This document shows, piece after piece, positions 5,301 through 13,739 of a DNA stretch of 33,277 bases; the first letter of the stretch is position 1; each line of letters starts with the position of its first letter. The notes under the pieces are model-generated. The model was not told the origin of the DNA and did no database searches. It saw only the letters and a list, made by a program, of their open reading frames with translations. The position numbers were made by a program, and so were the translations under genes. Source of the stretch: a virus. The DNA lies in IMG/VR virus record IMGVR_UViG_3300021499_000007, positions 1 through 33,277 of that record; one strand, 5' to 3'.

Positions 5301-5321
5301 TTTTAACACCTCCTTTTTTTA

Positions 5322-5570
5322 TTATTCACAAGCTTTTATTGCTTCTCTTAAAAGCTCTATTTCTTTTTCAAGCTTAAGATAATTGTTTAAAATAATTTGC
5401 AATTTCTCTGGATAAGTTGCATTATCAGGAATAGGCTCTAAATCAGCTTTAGGAACCTCAGGAATCTTACACTTAATATAAACAGGCTTCTCTATATACC
5501 TAATTTCAGGTTTCATTAAACCACAAGCACTTAATAACAATAAAGAAAATAAAAATATTATTCTCTTCAT
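5322..5570 (-). CDS. Outer-membrane spanin lipoprotein (Rz1-like)
   Basis: 82 aa, ATG at 5570 overlapping the stop of the inner spanin (ATGA). A lipoprotein signal ends in the lipobox LSAC (Cys16). The mature part is proline-rich at first (EKPVYIKCKIPEVPKADLEPIP) and then helical. The o-spanin inserts in the outer membrane and pairs with Rz to fuse the membranes at lysis. The gene directly follows rather than nests in Rz, a known arrangement. This implies a diderm host. Confidence 0.87.
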   Translation of the reverse strand: MKRIIFLFSLLLLSACGLMKPEIRYIEKPVYIKCKIPEVPKADLEPIPDNATYPEKLQIILNNYLKLEKEIELLREAIKACE

Positions 5571-5947
5571 TTTTCTTTTTCTTTCTGAATTTTTATAAAC
5601 TCATCAATCATAATAGCCATCTTTTGACAATCCTCAGTAGGAACATAAACTCTCTTAGTTATCACTTTAGGAATTTTTATAACTTTAGGTTTTTTATTTA
5701 TTAACTTAAGTAATTTATTTACTTTGGCTTGGTATTTTTGCTGCTGAACTTGCAGTTCTTTTACTAAATCCGCATTTACTTTTTTACAATCTGCCAGTTG
5801 CTTTTCTAAATAAAAAACTTGCTTTTCTAATTTATCGCTTTTCTGTTTTAAATAATAAAAATAGCTTCCAAATGCTCCTATCAACAAAACAATCAATCCA
5901 TAAAAAAGCCACTTATAAGTTCCTCTATAAACTAAGAATTGCCACAT
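5567..5947 (-). CDS. Inner-membrane spanin (Rz-like)
   Basis: 126 aa, ATG at 5947 behind TTGGAGGAATA, inside the end of the speD gene (23-nt overlap). One membrane helix near the N-terminus (~13-32), a periplasmic coiled coil (~33-85, with ADCKKVNADLVKELQ), then a proline/lysine linker and a C-terminal VPTEDCQKM...DEFI segment characteristic of Rz proteins. It acts with the lipoprotein next door in the last step of lysis. Confidence 0.85.
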   Translation of the reverse strand: MWQFLVYRGTYKWLFYGLIVLLIGAFGSYFYYLKQKSDKLEKQVFYLEKQLADCKKVNADLVKELQVQQQKYQAKVNKLLKLINKKPKVIKIPKVITKRVYVPTEDCQKMAIMIDEFIKIQKEKEK

Positions 5948-6317
5948 TATTCCTCCAAGGCAAAGCTAAATAATCAAACTTTATATCTTTACCTAAGACT
6001 GTTTTTAAAATATTCAAGACCTTTTTCTCTCTAAAATTTTTACAAGAAGATATCTCATATCTCATATACTTTTTCTCTGGCCAAGTATGAATATAAACAT
6101 GACTTTCTACTAAAACCATACCAGCAGATAATCCATATTCACCTTTAAATCCACTTCCACCAGGAACAGGAAAATGAGCAATCTGTAATGTATGCAGAAC
6201 TGGCGTCATATTAGCAGCCTCGATTGTTCTTATTAAAAGTAACTTCATAATTTCATCTGAAGATAAAAGCTCAGGAGGAACCTCATACACATTTACTAAT
6301 AGCACTTTCCCCTCCAT
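5925..6317 (-). CDS. speD: S-adenosylmethionine decarboxylase proenzyme (polyamine synthesis)
   Basis: 130 aa, the usual length of the prokaryotic class-1b enzyme. ATG at 6317 with AAAGGAGGAAC. The self-cleavage site is VESHVYIHTWPE: cut before Ser72, which becomes the pyruvoyl cofactor. Catalytic His77 and Cys92 are at +5 and +20 from it, exactly as in Thermotoga SpeD (Ser63, His68, Cys83). It makes decarboxylated AdoMet, the aminopropyl donor for the SpeE homolog at 11715..12572. The gene sits between the basic-protein genes and the spanins, overlapping Rz, so it is expressed late. Host-derived auxiliary gene; all key residues present. Confidence 0.93.
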   Translation of the reverse strand: MEGKVLLVNVYEVPPELLSSDEIMKLLLIRTIEAANMTPVLHTLQIAHFPVPGGSGFKGEYGLSAGMVLVESHVYIHTWPEKKYMRYEISSCKNFREKKVLNILKTVLGKDIKFDYLALPWRNNVAILSL

Positions 6318-6339
6318 TCATAGGTTCCTCCTTTTTTTA

Positions 6340-6624
6340 TTATTTTTTCTTCTTTTTACCTCTTTTTCTCTTTACTGTTTTTACTTTAGCTACTTTAGCC
6401 AACCTTTGCCCTTTTTTAGTTTTTAAACTTCTTAACAGGCTAATAGCTTTTGTTCTTCCTCCTCTTGGTCCTTTCTTAGCAGTTATGCAAACTAAAACTT
6501 TCCTTCCTGGTTTATTTGGCACAGGAACAACTCTATAAGCAATACACCCTCTTTTACTACCTAATTTCTCTCTTACATATTTACCAGTCTTATACTTATA
6601 AATTGCTCCTTTTTTAAGAGGCAT
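6340..6624 (-). CDS. Protamine-like very basic protein
   Basis: 94 aa with about 25 Lys and 10 Arg and only one acidic residue, net charge near +34. ATG at 6624 behind AAGGAGTAA. The middle part could form a small beta fold (GCIAYRVVPVPNKPGRKVLVC fragment region, residues ~27-47), while the C-terminal third is a lysine-rich tail ending KRKRGKKKKK. Likely a nucleic-acid-binding virion or packaging protein. It heads a trio of basic genes next to speD. No family recognised. Confidence 0.8.
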   Translation of the reverse strand: MPLKKGAIYKYKTGKYVREKLGSKRGCIAYRVVPVPNKPGRKVLVCITAKKGPRGGRTKAISLLRSLKTKKGQRLAKVAKVKTVKRKRGKKKKK

Positions 6625-6628
6625 TTCA

Positions 6629-6853
6629 TTACTCCTTCTTTTTTCTTCTTGCCCTTGAAATTTTCATTCTTCTTTGCAAATCTTTCCCCCATCGAGTAAG
6701 TTTTTGAGTTCTCGGCCTTAATAACCCAACAGCTTGTAATGTTATGGTTGCAACTCTAAAAGCTTCCTTTTCATCAAGTTTTCTATGTTTTTCTAATGCC
6801 CCGACAGCTTTCATAAGGAGGTAGGGCTTATCAACATCTCTCTTTTTAGCCAT
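6629..6853 (-). CDS. Small basic helical protein
   Basis: 74 aa, ATG at 6853 behind GGGAGGAGGT. Helical (YLLMKAVGALEKHRKLDEKEA, then FRVATITLQAVGLL), ending in a basic tail (RRMKISRARRKKKE). About 24 basic against 8 acidic residues. Middle gene of the basic trio. Probably DNA-associated in the particle or during packaging; unassigned. Confidence 0.78.
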   Translation of the reverse strand: MAKKRDVDKPYLLMKAVGALEKHRKLDEKEAFRVATITLQAVGLLRPRTQKLTRWGKDLQRRMKISRARRKKKE

Positions 6854-6871
6854 ACCTCCTCCCTTCTTTAA

Positions 6872-7138
6872 TTATTTTTTCTTTTTCTTTTTCCTTCCCT
6901 TAGCAATCTTTCTTGCATTTTGAGCAAAAACAGCCTCTCTTAAAAGCTCAGTATTTCCTGTTTCTCTGGCTTCTCTTTTAGCCTCATTAATACACTCCTG
7001 AGTTACTCCTTTATACCCTTTCCTTATACAATACCTTGTAAACTTCCCTACTGTTCCCTTTCTTTCCATCCTTTCTTTTGCTTCCTGTAACCAATACCTG
7101 TCCTCTTTTTTGGTTGCTTTTTTCTTTTTTCTTGCCAT
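6872..7138 (-). CDS. Basic protein with lysine tails at both ends
   Basis: 88 aa, ATG at 7138 behind AAGGAGGTGCGCC. Begins ARKKKKATKK and ends KGRKKKKKK. The core (KGTVGKFTRYCIRKGYKGV, then NEAKREARETGNTELLREAVFAQNARKI) resembles in layout the small 'KGALHRQLG...RRAVLAQTL' proteins common in phage structural regions, but this is a loose, from-memory likeness. Two cysteines. Likely a DNA-binding minor virion protein; lies directly after the largest ejection gene. Confidence 0.78.
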   Translation of the reverse strand: MARKKKKATKKEDRYWLQEAKERMERKGTVGKFTRYCIRKGYKGVTQECINEAKREARETGNTELLREAVFAQNARKIAKGRKKKKKK

Positions 7139-7152
7139 GGCGCACCTCCTTA

Positions 7153-10100
7153 CTACATTATTTGTCTTGCAAAAGCTTGTATTTCTTTTCTTATTCCTTT
7201 TTCTGCTCTCTTATTCAATTCAGCCCACCTTACCACTTCTTCAGGTGTAATATGCATTAAGTTCCAATATCTATAATAAATCATATCTCCCTTTTTACCA
7301 GCCTCCACAGCCTTTTCTTTGACCTTCTCATTATATTCTATTAATGCTCTTAAAGCAGCTTTTTTCTCTTCTGCTGTTTCTGCCTTGCTTAAAGCAGTTC
7401 CAAGCTTTCTCAAAATTTCGTTTCTTCTTCTTTGAATTTCTCTTTCTAAAGCTCTCATATCAAAAACTTTCTGAACACGCATTGGTTTGAATCCTAAAGC
7501 CATCATAAAAGCTTCTTTACCTGTTAAGCTCACAGGTCTTCCTTCTTCATCTAAAACAACCTCTCCAAATGTAGTCCTTAATCCAGCTTTACCTTTTATT
7601 CCTCTATACACATCTCTTATAGCAAGTGGCATGAGTTCCATTATAGCCCCCTCTTTATCTCCTCTTTTCCAAAGACTAATTGACCTTTTAATCTGTCTTA
7701 AAAGATTTTGAATTACACCTCCATAAACTCGCATTGGGTCTTCGCTAAATCCAACCCCTACACTTATTGAAATTGAAGGGGAAATATAGCCTGCTGGTCC
7801 ATATTTAAGTTCAGGATGTTTGCTTAAATCTATCTCTAATTCTCTACCTGTAAATTTTCTATAAAGAGGTTTAACTACATGTTCTTTAACCAACTCTCCA
7901 CCAGGTAAAGCAACTACTCCACCCAGCACCATTGGAGAACCTAACAACCAACCTAAAGCCTTCCAATCCTTTTTCCTTGCAAGATTAAATGCATATCTGA
8001 AATAATGAAAAGTAAATGTTTGTAATGCAGTTAATAATCTTCCCCAAGATTTTCTTTCTATTGGTGCTCTGTTATATCTACTTGCCCAGAAATGTCCTTC
8101 CAACATTACTTCTAAAGCCTTTTTATAAGCTTCATCAAAAGGCATTTTCTTTATCTTGCGAAAATAATCAAAAGCTCCCATAAAATGAACTGCTCTATTA
8201 ACAAAAGTTTCTACATATCTAAAAGGAAGCATTGCAGTATCTACAATAGTATTCATTCCTCTCCACTGATTCATCATTTCGTCAACAATATTTGCATCAA
8301 GCCAGCCTTCTTGAATTGCCTTTCTCAAAGCCTTTCTATCCTCTAAATCCAAACCTCTTTTCCCAAATACTTTTTTAAGCCCAACAAACAACTGTTTAGT
8401 AGGAACTTTATTATGAACATAAGCAGCCAAACCAGATGTTAAATTTTGAGTAGCATTAATAAGAGCAGATTTTACTCTACCTCCTAAAAACCAAAGAACA
8501 ATCAATCTATTAAGCTGCCTAACTTCTCTTGGTTCAGGTGTTCCAAATGCATAACTTAAATAATCGCTTAACTCTCTAATAAGCCCTTCAGGTTTATATC
8601 CTTTTCTATGAACAAGTTTATAAAATGCCTTATAAGCATGTTCCATTGCTTGTTTTTTAGCTTTAGACAATCCATATCCATATAAATATCCCCTTAATCT
8701 TTTTTCAGCATCTTCAAGCTTTAAGCTAAATCCAGGAATATTCTTTCTTCTAATTAAATGGGCACTCCATCCTAAGCTCTTTAAGAAATTATCTATATCT
8801 TCTGCTAAATTCATATAGAAATTAGCAACATCTTCTTTAGGAAGTTTCTTAGCTCTTTCAGCTGAAGTATGTAAGAATGCTATAATCTTAGAAAATGGAA
8901 TTTCTGCTCCTGCTTCAACAGGAATTCTGCTTATTTCTTCAGCAACTACTTTAACATTTTTAGGAATTGATTTGACATCAAAAGGAACCCCTAATTCTTT
9001 AAACCACTTCTCAACTACAGAATAATCACCTTTTTCAAAAGCTTCAGCAATTCTTTTTGCTTCAGCACTTGTTCCAACATCATGAGCAAAAATAACTTCA
9101 TTAGTCTCAGGATCAATAAGCTTAACCATAAATCCGCCAGTTCTCTTCTGAGGCATGTAGTAAGAGACTGGATGCATTTCAGCATACCTTACAAGATGAC
9201 GATAAAAAGCAGCATGCTTAGTTTTTAATTCATCAGGAACAACTTTAGGATCTGCCTTCTCTAACGCCTTAGTCAAAATCTCCTTTTCTTCATTTGACAT
9301 TGGTTTAGCATCTATATATTTCTTTAAAGCTTCTTTATAGCTATCCTTAATATCCTTCCAAACTATTTCTAAAAACCTTCTTACTCTTCTATAAACATTT
9401 TTTTCTTCAGAAGACAAATTTTTGACATTAGGATCAGGTTTGCCTGTTAAAGATTCTCTATAAAGAATTCTAAAAACTTTTTCTTTACTTTCTTTAGAAA
9501 GTTTATTAAGAGGTTTCATAATTGTTTCATCAACAGCATAAGCCCATCTATTAGCCTGAGGCTCTCTTATCCACTTCATCGCATATTCAATCTCTTTAAC
9601 CTCAGGATAATAATCTCCATATCTTCTAACAATATCCTCCAAATTATATAATTTTGCTGTCCAAGTCTTAATTCCTTTTATATCTTTTCCTCTTATTTCT
9701 TTTCCATAACCTAAAATATCAGCAAGCCTATATAGCTCTTTCTTAGCTGCTTTTTCTCTTGTGACTTTAGCAAACTGATTTAGTGTTTTGAATCCTTTTT
9801 TAAGAACTTCATCTAAAGGCAAGCCAGCATAAAGCTTAACTTCAGTTAAAGGAGGAATTTCTTCTGCTTTTGTTTCAACTTTTTCAGGTTTCAAAATTGG
9901 CTCAACTTCTTCAGTTTCCTTAACCCCTTTAGTAATTTCTTCTAAATCAGGAGCTAATCCTTTCTCGACTTTTAAAACTTTCTTAGGCTTTTCTTCTAAA
10001 ATTTCAGGTTTTTCAACAACCTCTGGTTCTTTAATTTCTGGCTTTAATACTTCCTCAATTTTTTCAACTTCTTCTTCTAATTTAGGTTTAGCTGGTCTTT

Positions 10101-10662
10101 TAGCAACCTTTGGTTCTTTAGCAGCCTTTAATAAAGCTTTTGTTCCTCTTTCTGCTGCTACACCAACTCCAACTCCTACTAAAGGAGCTAAAATACTTGC
10201 AAGAACAGGATGTTTTTCTTCTAAAGGTTCAGCTACAGCTGTAGTTCCTGCCTCAGCAAGCAAACTGCTACCAACAGCACCAGCAGTTCTTCCTGTCTCT
10301 TTTAAAGCTGCTTTAGCTCCTGCTTTAATAGCCTGACGGGCTATATCTTTTATTCCAAACCCTACAGGAGCAGATAAAGCAAAAACAGGATCAAACCAAG
10401 GCCATTTCTCTAATTCTTCTATTTGTTCAGGAGAATAAATTGTAGACATTATTTTTCTTTTCTTCTCTACAGGAAACTTATCCCAATCCTTTACATTAAT
10501 AGCCAAAACTTGAGCGAATATATCAGGTTTTTCAGCAAGAGCTTTTGTTAATTTAATTTGTTTTTCTTTAGATAAATCTTTAAAATCAGGCAGAACAAAA
10601 GGCAAAATCTTAAAAAGCTGTGTTCTTGCCCAACTTAATCTTGCTTCTTTATCATTTGGCAT
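7153..10662 (-). CDS. Large internal virion / DNA-ejection protein
   Basis: 1169 aa, the longest gene. ATG at 10662, ribosome binding site GGGGAG. N-terminal ~100 residues, then a small-residue-rich hydrophobic part (LAPLVGVGVGVAAERG, ~160-175), a Pro/Glu/Lys-rich linker (~190-290), and a long helical body. A C-terminal region with PMVLGGVVALPGG and YISPSISISVGVG recalls the 'large polyvalent protein' domains found in podovirus ejection proteins. Such proteins leave the capsid first and form a conduit across the envelope. No lytic-transglycosylase motif was found. Position after two other ejection candidates supports the role. Confidence 0.75.
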   Translation of the reverse strand: MPNDKEARLSWARTQLFKILPFVLPDFKDLSKEKQIKLTKALAEKPDIFAQVLAINVKDWDKFPVEKKRKIMSTIYSPEQIEELEKWPWFDPVFALSAPVGFGIKDIARQAIKAGAKAALKETGRTAGAVGSSLLAEAGTTAVAEPLEEKHPVLASILAPLVGVGVGVAAERGTKALLKAAKEPKVAKRPAKPKLEEEVEKIEEVLKPEIKEPEVVEKPEILEEKPKKVLKVEKGLAPDLEEITKGVKETEEVEPILKPEKVETKAEEIPPLTEVKLYAGLPLDEVLKKGFKTLNQFAKVTREKAAKKELYRLADILGYGKEIRGKDIKGIKTWTAKLYNLEDIVRRYGDYYPEVKEIEYAMKWIREPQANRWAYAVDETIMKPLNKLSKESKEKVFRILYRESLTGKPDPNVKNLSSEEKNVYRRVRRFLEIVWKDIKDSYKEALKKYIDAKPMSNEEKEILTKALEKADPKVVPDELKTKHAAFYRHLVRYAEMHPVSYYMPQKRTGGFMVKLIDPETNEVIFAHDVGTSAEAKRIAEAFEKGDYSVVEKWFKELGVPFDVKSIPKNVKVVAEEISRIPVEAGAEIPFSKIIAFLHTSAERAKKLPKEDVANFYMNLAEDIDNFLKSLGWSAHLIRRKNIPGFSLKLEDAEKRLRGYLYGYGLSKAKKQAMEHAYKAFYKLVHRKGYKPEGLIRELSDYLSYAFGTPEPREVRQLNRLIVLWFLGGRVKSALINATQNLTSGLAAYVHNKVPTKQLFVGLKKVFGKRGLDLEDRKALRKAIQEGWLDANIVDEMMNQWRGMNTIVDTAMLPFRYVETFVNRAVHFMGAFDYFRKIKKMPFDEAYKKALEVMLEGHFWASRYNRAPIERKSWGRLLTALQTFTFHYFRYAFNLARKKDWKALGWLLGSPMVLGGVVALPGGELVKEHVVKPLYRKFTGRELEIDLSKHPELKYGPAGYISPSISISVGVGFSEDPMRVYGGVIQNLLRQIKRSISLWKRGDKEGAIMELMPLAIRDVYRGIKGKAGLRTTFGEVVLDEEGRPVSLTGKEAFMMALGFKPMRVQKVFDMRALEREIQRRRNEILRKLGTALSKAETAEEKKAALRALIEYNEKVKEKAVEAGKKGDMIYYRYWNLMHITPEEVVRWAELNKRAEKGIRKEIQAFARQIM

Positions 10663-10665
10663 TTC

Positions 10666-11712
10666 TTACTCCCCAAATAAAATCTGATACAAAGTTTCTC
10701 CAGTTATCTTTGCTTCTTCAGGAATAGCAGTAGTCTTTTTAGTTTTTCCAGTTTTTCTTCCTAAAAGTTCTTTAAGCCTATTATAATAATCCCTTATTAA
10801 CTCCCACCTCTCTTCTTCAGACTCAGCAGTTATCCATCTTGTATCTTTCTGAGCAAGCTGAATTGCTCTATCTAATATTCTTCTTTCTTCTGCTGGGTTT
10901 AAACCTGTTTCTCCTTTTTCCTTTTCTGAACGATAAATAACAACTTTAGGTGGAGTAGGTTTGCCAAGAAGCTCAGTCTCTTTTTTAGTTTTTGCAGCAG
11001 CAGCTTTGGCTTTTTCAACTTGAGCAAGATTTAAAGCACTTCTTGCTAAACTTTCTAAAATTTGAGCTTTAGATTTTTCTAAATTGGTTAAAGTTTTTGA
11101 AGCATTTAAAAAAGCTTCCTGTATTTCTCTTGTTGTTTTAGGCTCTAAACCAAGTTCTAAAGCTCTTAAAGTTGCTTCATGAGAAAACCCTATCCAATCA
11201 AAACTACCATCCTCTTTACAATACTTAGGATAAATACTTCTAAGATGATCCGCATAACTTTTTAAAACACTTCTTTTCTGCTCATCTTTAGCTTGATTAG
11301 CAAGAAATTCAAGATTAGTTATAATCAATTTAGTAGCCAATTTATTTTTAAAGTCTTGCCACATTTTTTCTCTTTCCAAATAACCTTGTAAATAATCCTG
11401 TCCTATTAATAACCCACCCTTTGTTAATCCTGCTGCAAATCTTTCATCTGCTCCTAATGCTTTCGCTAAAGCACCTCCTAAAGCTGAACCTATCATTGCT
11501 AATGCTGCTTGTTTATAAACTTTTTGCTTTTCTTCTTCACTTATAGGTTGAAACCAATCCTTTAAAACAGATAAATCAAAAAGTCCAACATTAGGTTGAG
11601 CTCCTTGACTTAATGCATTTGTCACAGCACTTGCTAAAGCTCTGTCTTTCTCCTCTTTTATTCTTCTGCCTAAATCTGTATTGCTTAATATTTCTAAAAG
11701 TCCAGTTGGCAT
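10666..11712 (-). CDS. Ejection-type internal virion protein
   Basis: 348 aa, ATG at 11712 with GGAGGTTAAC. Almost wholly helical, alanine- and lysine-rich. A short hydrophobic Gly/Ala segment (MIGSALGGALAKALG, ~74-88) could insert in membrane; coiled coil ~185-245 (SLARSALNLAQVEKAKAAAAK). Lies between speE and the giant ejection gene. Composition and place fit the second of three podovirus ejection proteins. Confidence 0.65.
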   Translation of the reverse strand: MPTGLLEILSNTDLGRRIKEEKDRALASAVTNALSQGAQPNVGLFDLSVLKDWFQPISEEEKQKVYKQAALAMIGSALGGALAKALGADERFAAGLTKGGLLIGQDYLQGYLEREKMWQDFKNKLATKLIITNLEFLANQAKDEQKRSVLKSYADHLRSIYPKYCKEDGSFDWIGFSHEATLRALELGLEPKTTREIQEAFLNASKTLTNLEKSKAQILESLARSALNLAQVEKAKAAAAKTKKETELLGKPTPPKVVIYRSEKEKGETGLNPAEERRILDRAIQLAQKDTRWITAESEEERWELIRDYYNRLKELLGRKTGKTKKTTAIPEEAKITGETLYQILFGE

Positions 11713-11714
11713 TG

Positions 11715-12572
11715 TTAACCTCCTACACTAACTTTTAAATGTTTTATCCAGCAAAGCGAGTAAACATAAGCATCATAAGCATCTTCCTCAGCATTTCCCT
11801 TTTTAAGAGCTTCTCTTAAATCCTTGCTCCAGCTTGTAGCAGATAAAAACATCTGTTTATCAAATGCCTTTGTTTCTATATTATTTAGCCTTTCCCATTT
11901 AGGCTCTATTTTATCTACATTTGTTGCAAACCAAAACCCTTGTATCCCAGATAACATTTCTACTTTTAAAGGCACAACCCATTTAAACAGTTTTCTTAAT
12001 TTTGCCCCAATTACTGCCATAACAGGAAACATCAATGCACCACCAGACTGAACTACCAAAACACCATAAGGTTTTAAAATCCTTTTTATTTCTTCATAAT
12101 GTTCTAAAGAAAAAAGCTTGCTTAAACTTGGACTTGTAGGATCAGGATAATCAGCAAAAACTATATCGAATTTATGCTTTCTGCATTCCCTAACCCAATA
12201 ATAAGCATCTTTGTTATAAATTTTTACTCTTTCATCATTAAAAGCATAACAATTAAGAGCAGATACAAGAGGATGCTTTTTAGCAAGATCTGTTACATCT
12301 GGATCTATATCAACTACAATCACTTTTTCAGCAAATTTAAGAGCTTCTCTGCAAGCCAAACCATCTCCACCTCCTAAAATTAGCACCTTTTTAGGTTCTT
12401 TCCCTGCTATAACATAAGCAGAATGTATAGCCAATTCATGATACCTATATTCATCAGCAGAGTGAAATTGAGTGCAAAGATTTAAATCAAGCCTTAAATG
12501 CCCTGTTTCAGGATCATGGAAAAGCTCTATCAAATTGTATTGAGATTTAAGGTAAACTATTCTTTGCCACAT
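11715..12572 (-). CDS. speE: Spermidine synthase-type polyamine aminopropyltransferase
   Basis: 285 aa, ATG at 12572 with AGAGGAG. Hallmarks in order: ADEYRYHE (39-46), the AdoMet-type loop ILGGGDGLACREAL (65-78), VVDID (86-90), NKDAYYW (D122), and the catalytic-loop DYPDP (141-145) in place of the usual DSxDP. Uses decarboxylated AdoMet from the phage SpeD to add an aminopropyl group to a diamine or triamine. The DYPDP variant, as I recall it, resembles a broader SpeE subgroup, so the substrate (putrescine, spermidine, others) cannot be fixed. Embedded between two ejection-protein genes, hence late. Gene symbol by homology. Confidence 0.87.
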   Translation of the reverse strand: MWQRIVYLKSQYNLIELFHDPETGHLRLDLNLCTQFHSADEYRYHELAIHSAYVIAGKEPKKVLILGGGDGLACREALKFAEKVIVVDIDPDVTDLAKKHPLVSALNCYAFNDERVKIYNKDAYYWVRECRKHKFDIVFADYPDPTSPSLSKLFSLEHYEEIKRILKPYGVLVVQSGGALMFPVMAVIGAKLRKLFKWVVPLKVEMLSGIQGFWFATNVDKIEPKWERLNNIETKAFDKQMFLSATSWSKDLREALKKGNAEEDAYDAYVYSLCWIKHLKVSVGG

Positions 12573-12588
12573 TTAATCTATCTCCTCT

Positions 12589-13737
12589 TTAAAAAACTAA
12601 AGCTCCTAAAGCACTTGAAAATGGAGAACCAAATTGTGCAGCCAATTTTCCAGCCATGCTACCTGCAGCAGCTTCAGCAGCAGCACTACCACCTAAACCT
12701 AATAATCCAGCTAAACCAGATCCTAACCAAGATAATCCACCACCAGGTCCTAACCAATAACCAAGCCCTAATCCTAAAGCAGAACCAGCTATTTGACTAA
12801 ATGGACTTGGTCCTTCTACTTCTCTTACAGTCGTAGGAATTCCCATTCTTCCGCTATATAAAGTACTCCAAAGATTAAATAGGTTTTTATATCTCTGCTC
12901 ACCAGAATATCTCAAAGCTTCTTCTCTTGCTGCTGCTCTTGCCAATTCATCAGCTAAAGCCCTTCTTCTTGCTTCTTCTTCTAATTCTGCCCTTCTTAAT
13001 TTATCTTCTAAGGAAACTCTATAAGCTCTTTCATACTCCAAAGCTCTCCGCCACTGATCCATTTTAGATGCACTTATTGCCTTTTCTTTTTCTAAAGCTC
13101 TCCTAAATTCATCTTCCATGGATCTTATTATTGCTCTTTCTCTTTCTAAAGACCTTCTATATTCATCCTCTAAAGCTTGCCTTCTTGCTGCTTCTAAAGC
13201 CTGTAATCCAGCCCATCTTAATTCTCTTCCTCTTTCAGCAAGCCTTGCTCCCAATTCTTTCATTGCCTCTTGAGCAATTGTAGAATTAATCACTCCTCTT
13301 GTAGCAAGCTGATTAAGATATCTTCCCCATTCTTCTTGATAAGGAAGCATTGATAAATAGGGTCTACTCATTTCGCTTACAAATTGCGGAGATGGTTCAT
13401 AATGTTTAGCTAAAACATCTAAAAGTTCCTTGCTTGGCTCATAATGCTTAGACATCACTCTTAAAAATTCTTCGCTTGGCTGATAATATTCTCCTACTAA
13501 AGAAGCAAAAGAAGGAGTTGGTGTATATGGTGTAGCTAATGCTTCTAAATATTTTTCACTTGGTTCATAATGTTTAGCTAAAACATCTAAAAATTCTTCA
13601 CTGGGTCTATAATATTCTGTATGAGCTATATTAAAAAGGTCAGATAATAATTGTGTTTCTTGCGGTGTAGGAGGAGGAATTGTTCTTGTTTGAGTAACTT
13701 TAGTTTCAGTGCTTCCTCCACCAAAAATGCTACCCAT
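12589..13737 (-). CDS. Repeat-rich internal virion protein
   Basis: 382 aa, ATG at 13737 with AAGGAGGAA. Residues ~42-127 consist of six 14-residue repeats of the type HYEPSxxFLxVLAK. Residues ~186-275 hold about five 18-19-residue helical repeats (EDEFRRALEKEKA type). The C-terminal ~75 residues are Gly/Ala-rich and hydrophobic (GSALGLGLGYWLGPGGG), a possible membrane-insertion segment. N-terminal MGSIFGGGS is typical of phage tail/ejection proteins with a glycine-rich start. Best guess is a first ejection protein or tail-hub internal component. Confidence 0.68.
   Translation of the reverse strand: MGSIFGGGSTETKVTQTRTIPPPTPQETQLLSDLFNIAHTEYYRPSEEFLDVLAKHYEPSEKYLEALATPYTPTPSFASLVGEYYQPSEEFLRVMSKHYEPSKELLDVLAKHYEPSPQFVSEMSRPYLSMLPYQEEWGRYLNQLATRGVINSTIAQEAMKELGARLAERGRELRWAGLQALEAARRQALEDEYRRSLERERAIIRSMEDEFRRALEKEKAISASKMDQWRRALEYERAYRVSLEDKLRRAELEEEARRRALADELARAAAREEALRYSGEQRYKNLFNLWSTLYSGRMGIPTTVREVEGPSPFSQIAGSALGLGLGYWLGPGGGLSWLGSGLAGLLGLGGSAAAEAAAGSMAGKLAAQFGSPFSSALGALVF
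13357..13614 (-). repeat. Six 42-bp coding repeats in the ejection protein gene
   Basis: In-frame units of 14 codons. The pattern is aromatic-Tyr-x-Pro-Ser/Thr, then two variable residues, Phe/Leu, and a hydrophobic helix end. Units 1, 4, 5 and 6 are closest; unit 3 (PYTPTPSFASLVGE) is most diverged. Confidence 0.8.
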
Positions 13738-13739
13738 TT

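Noticed and set aside
5322-5570. Rz1-like gene as an unrelated host lipoprotein
   Set aside because: The ATGA overlap with an Rz-like inner spanin, proline-rich mature part and lysis neighbours make the o-spanin call better.
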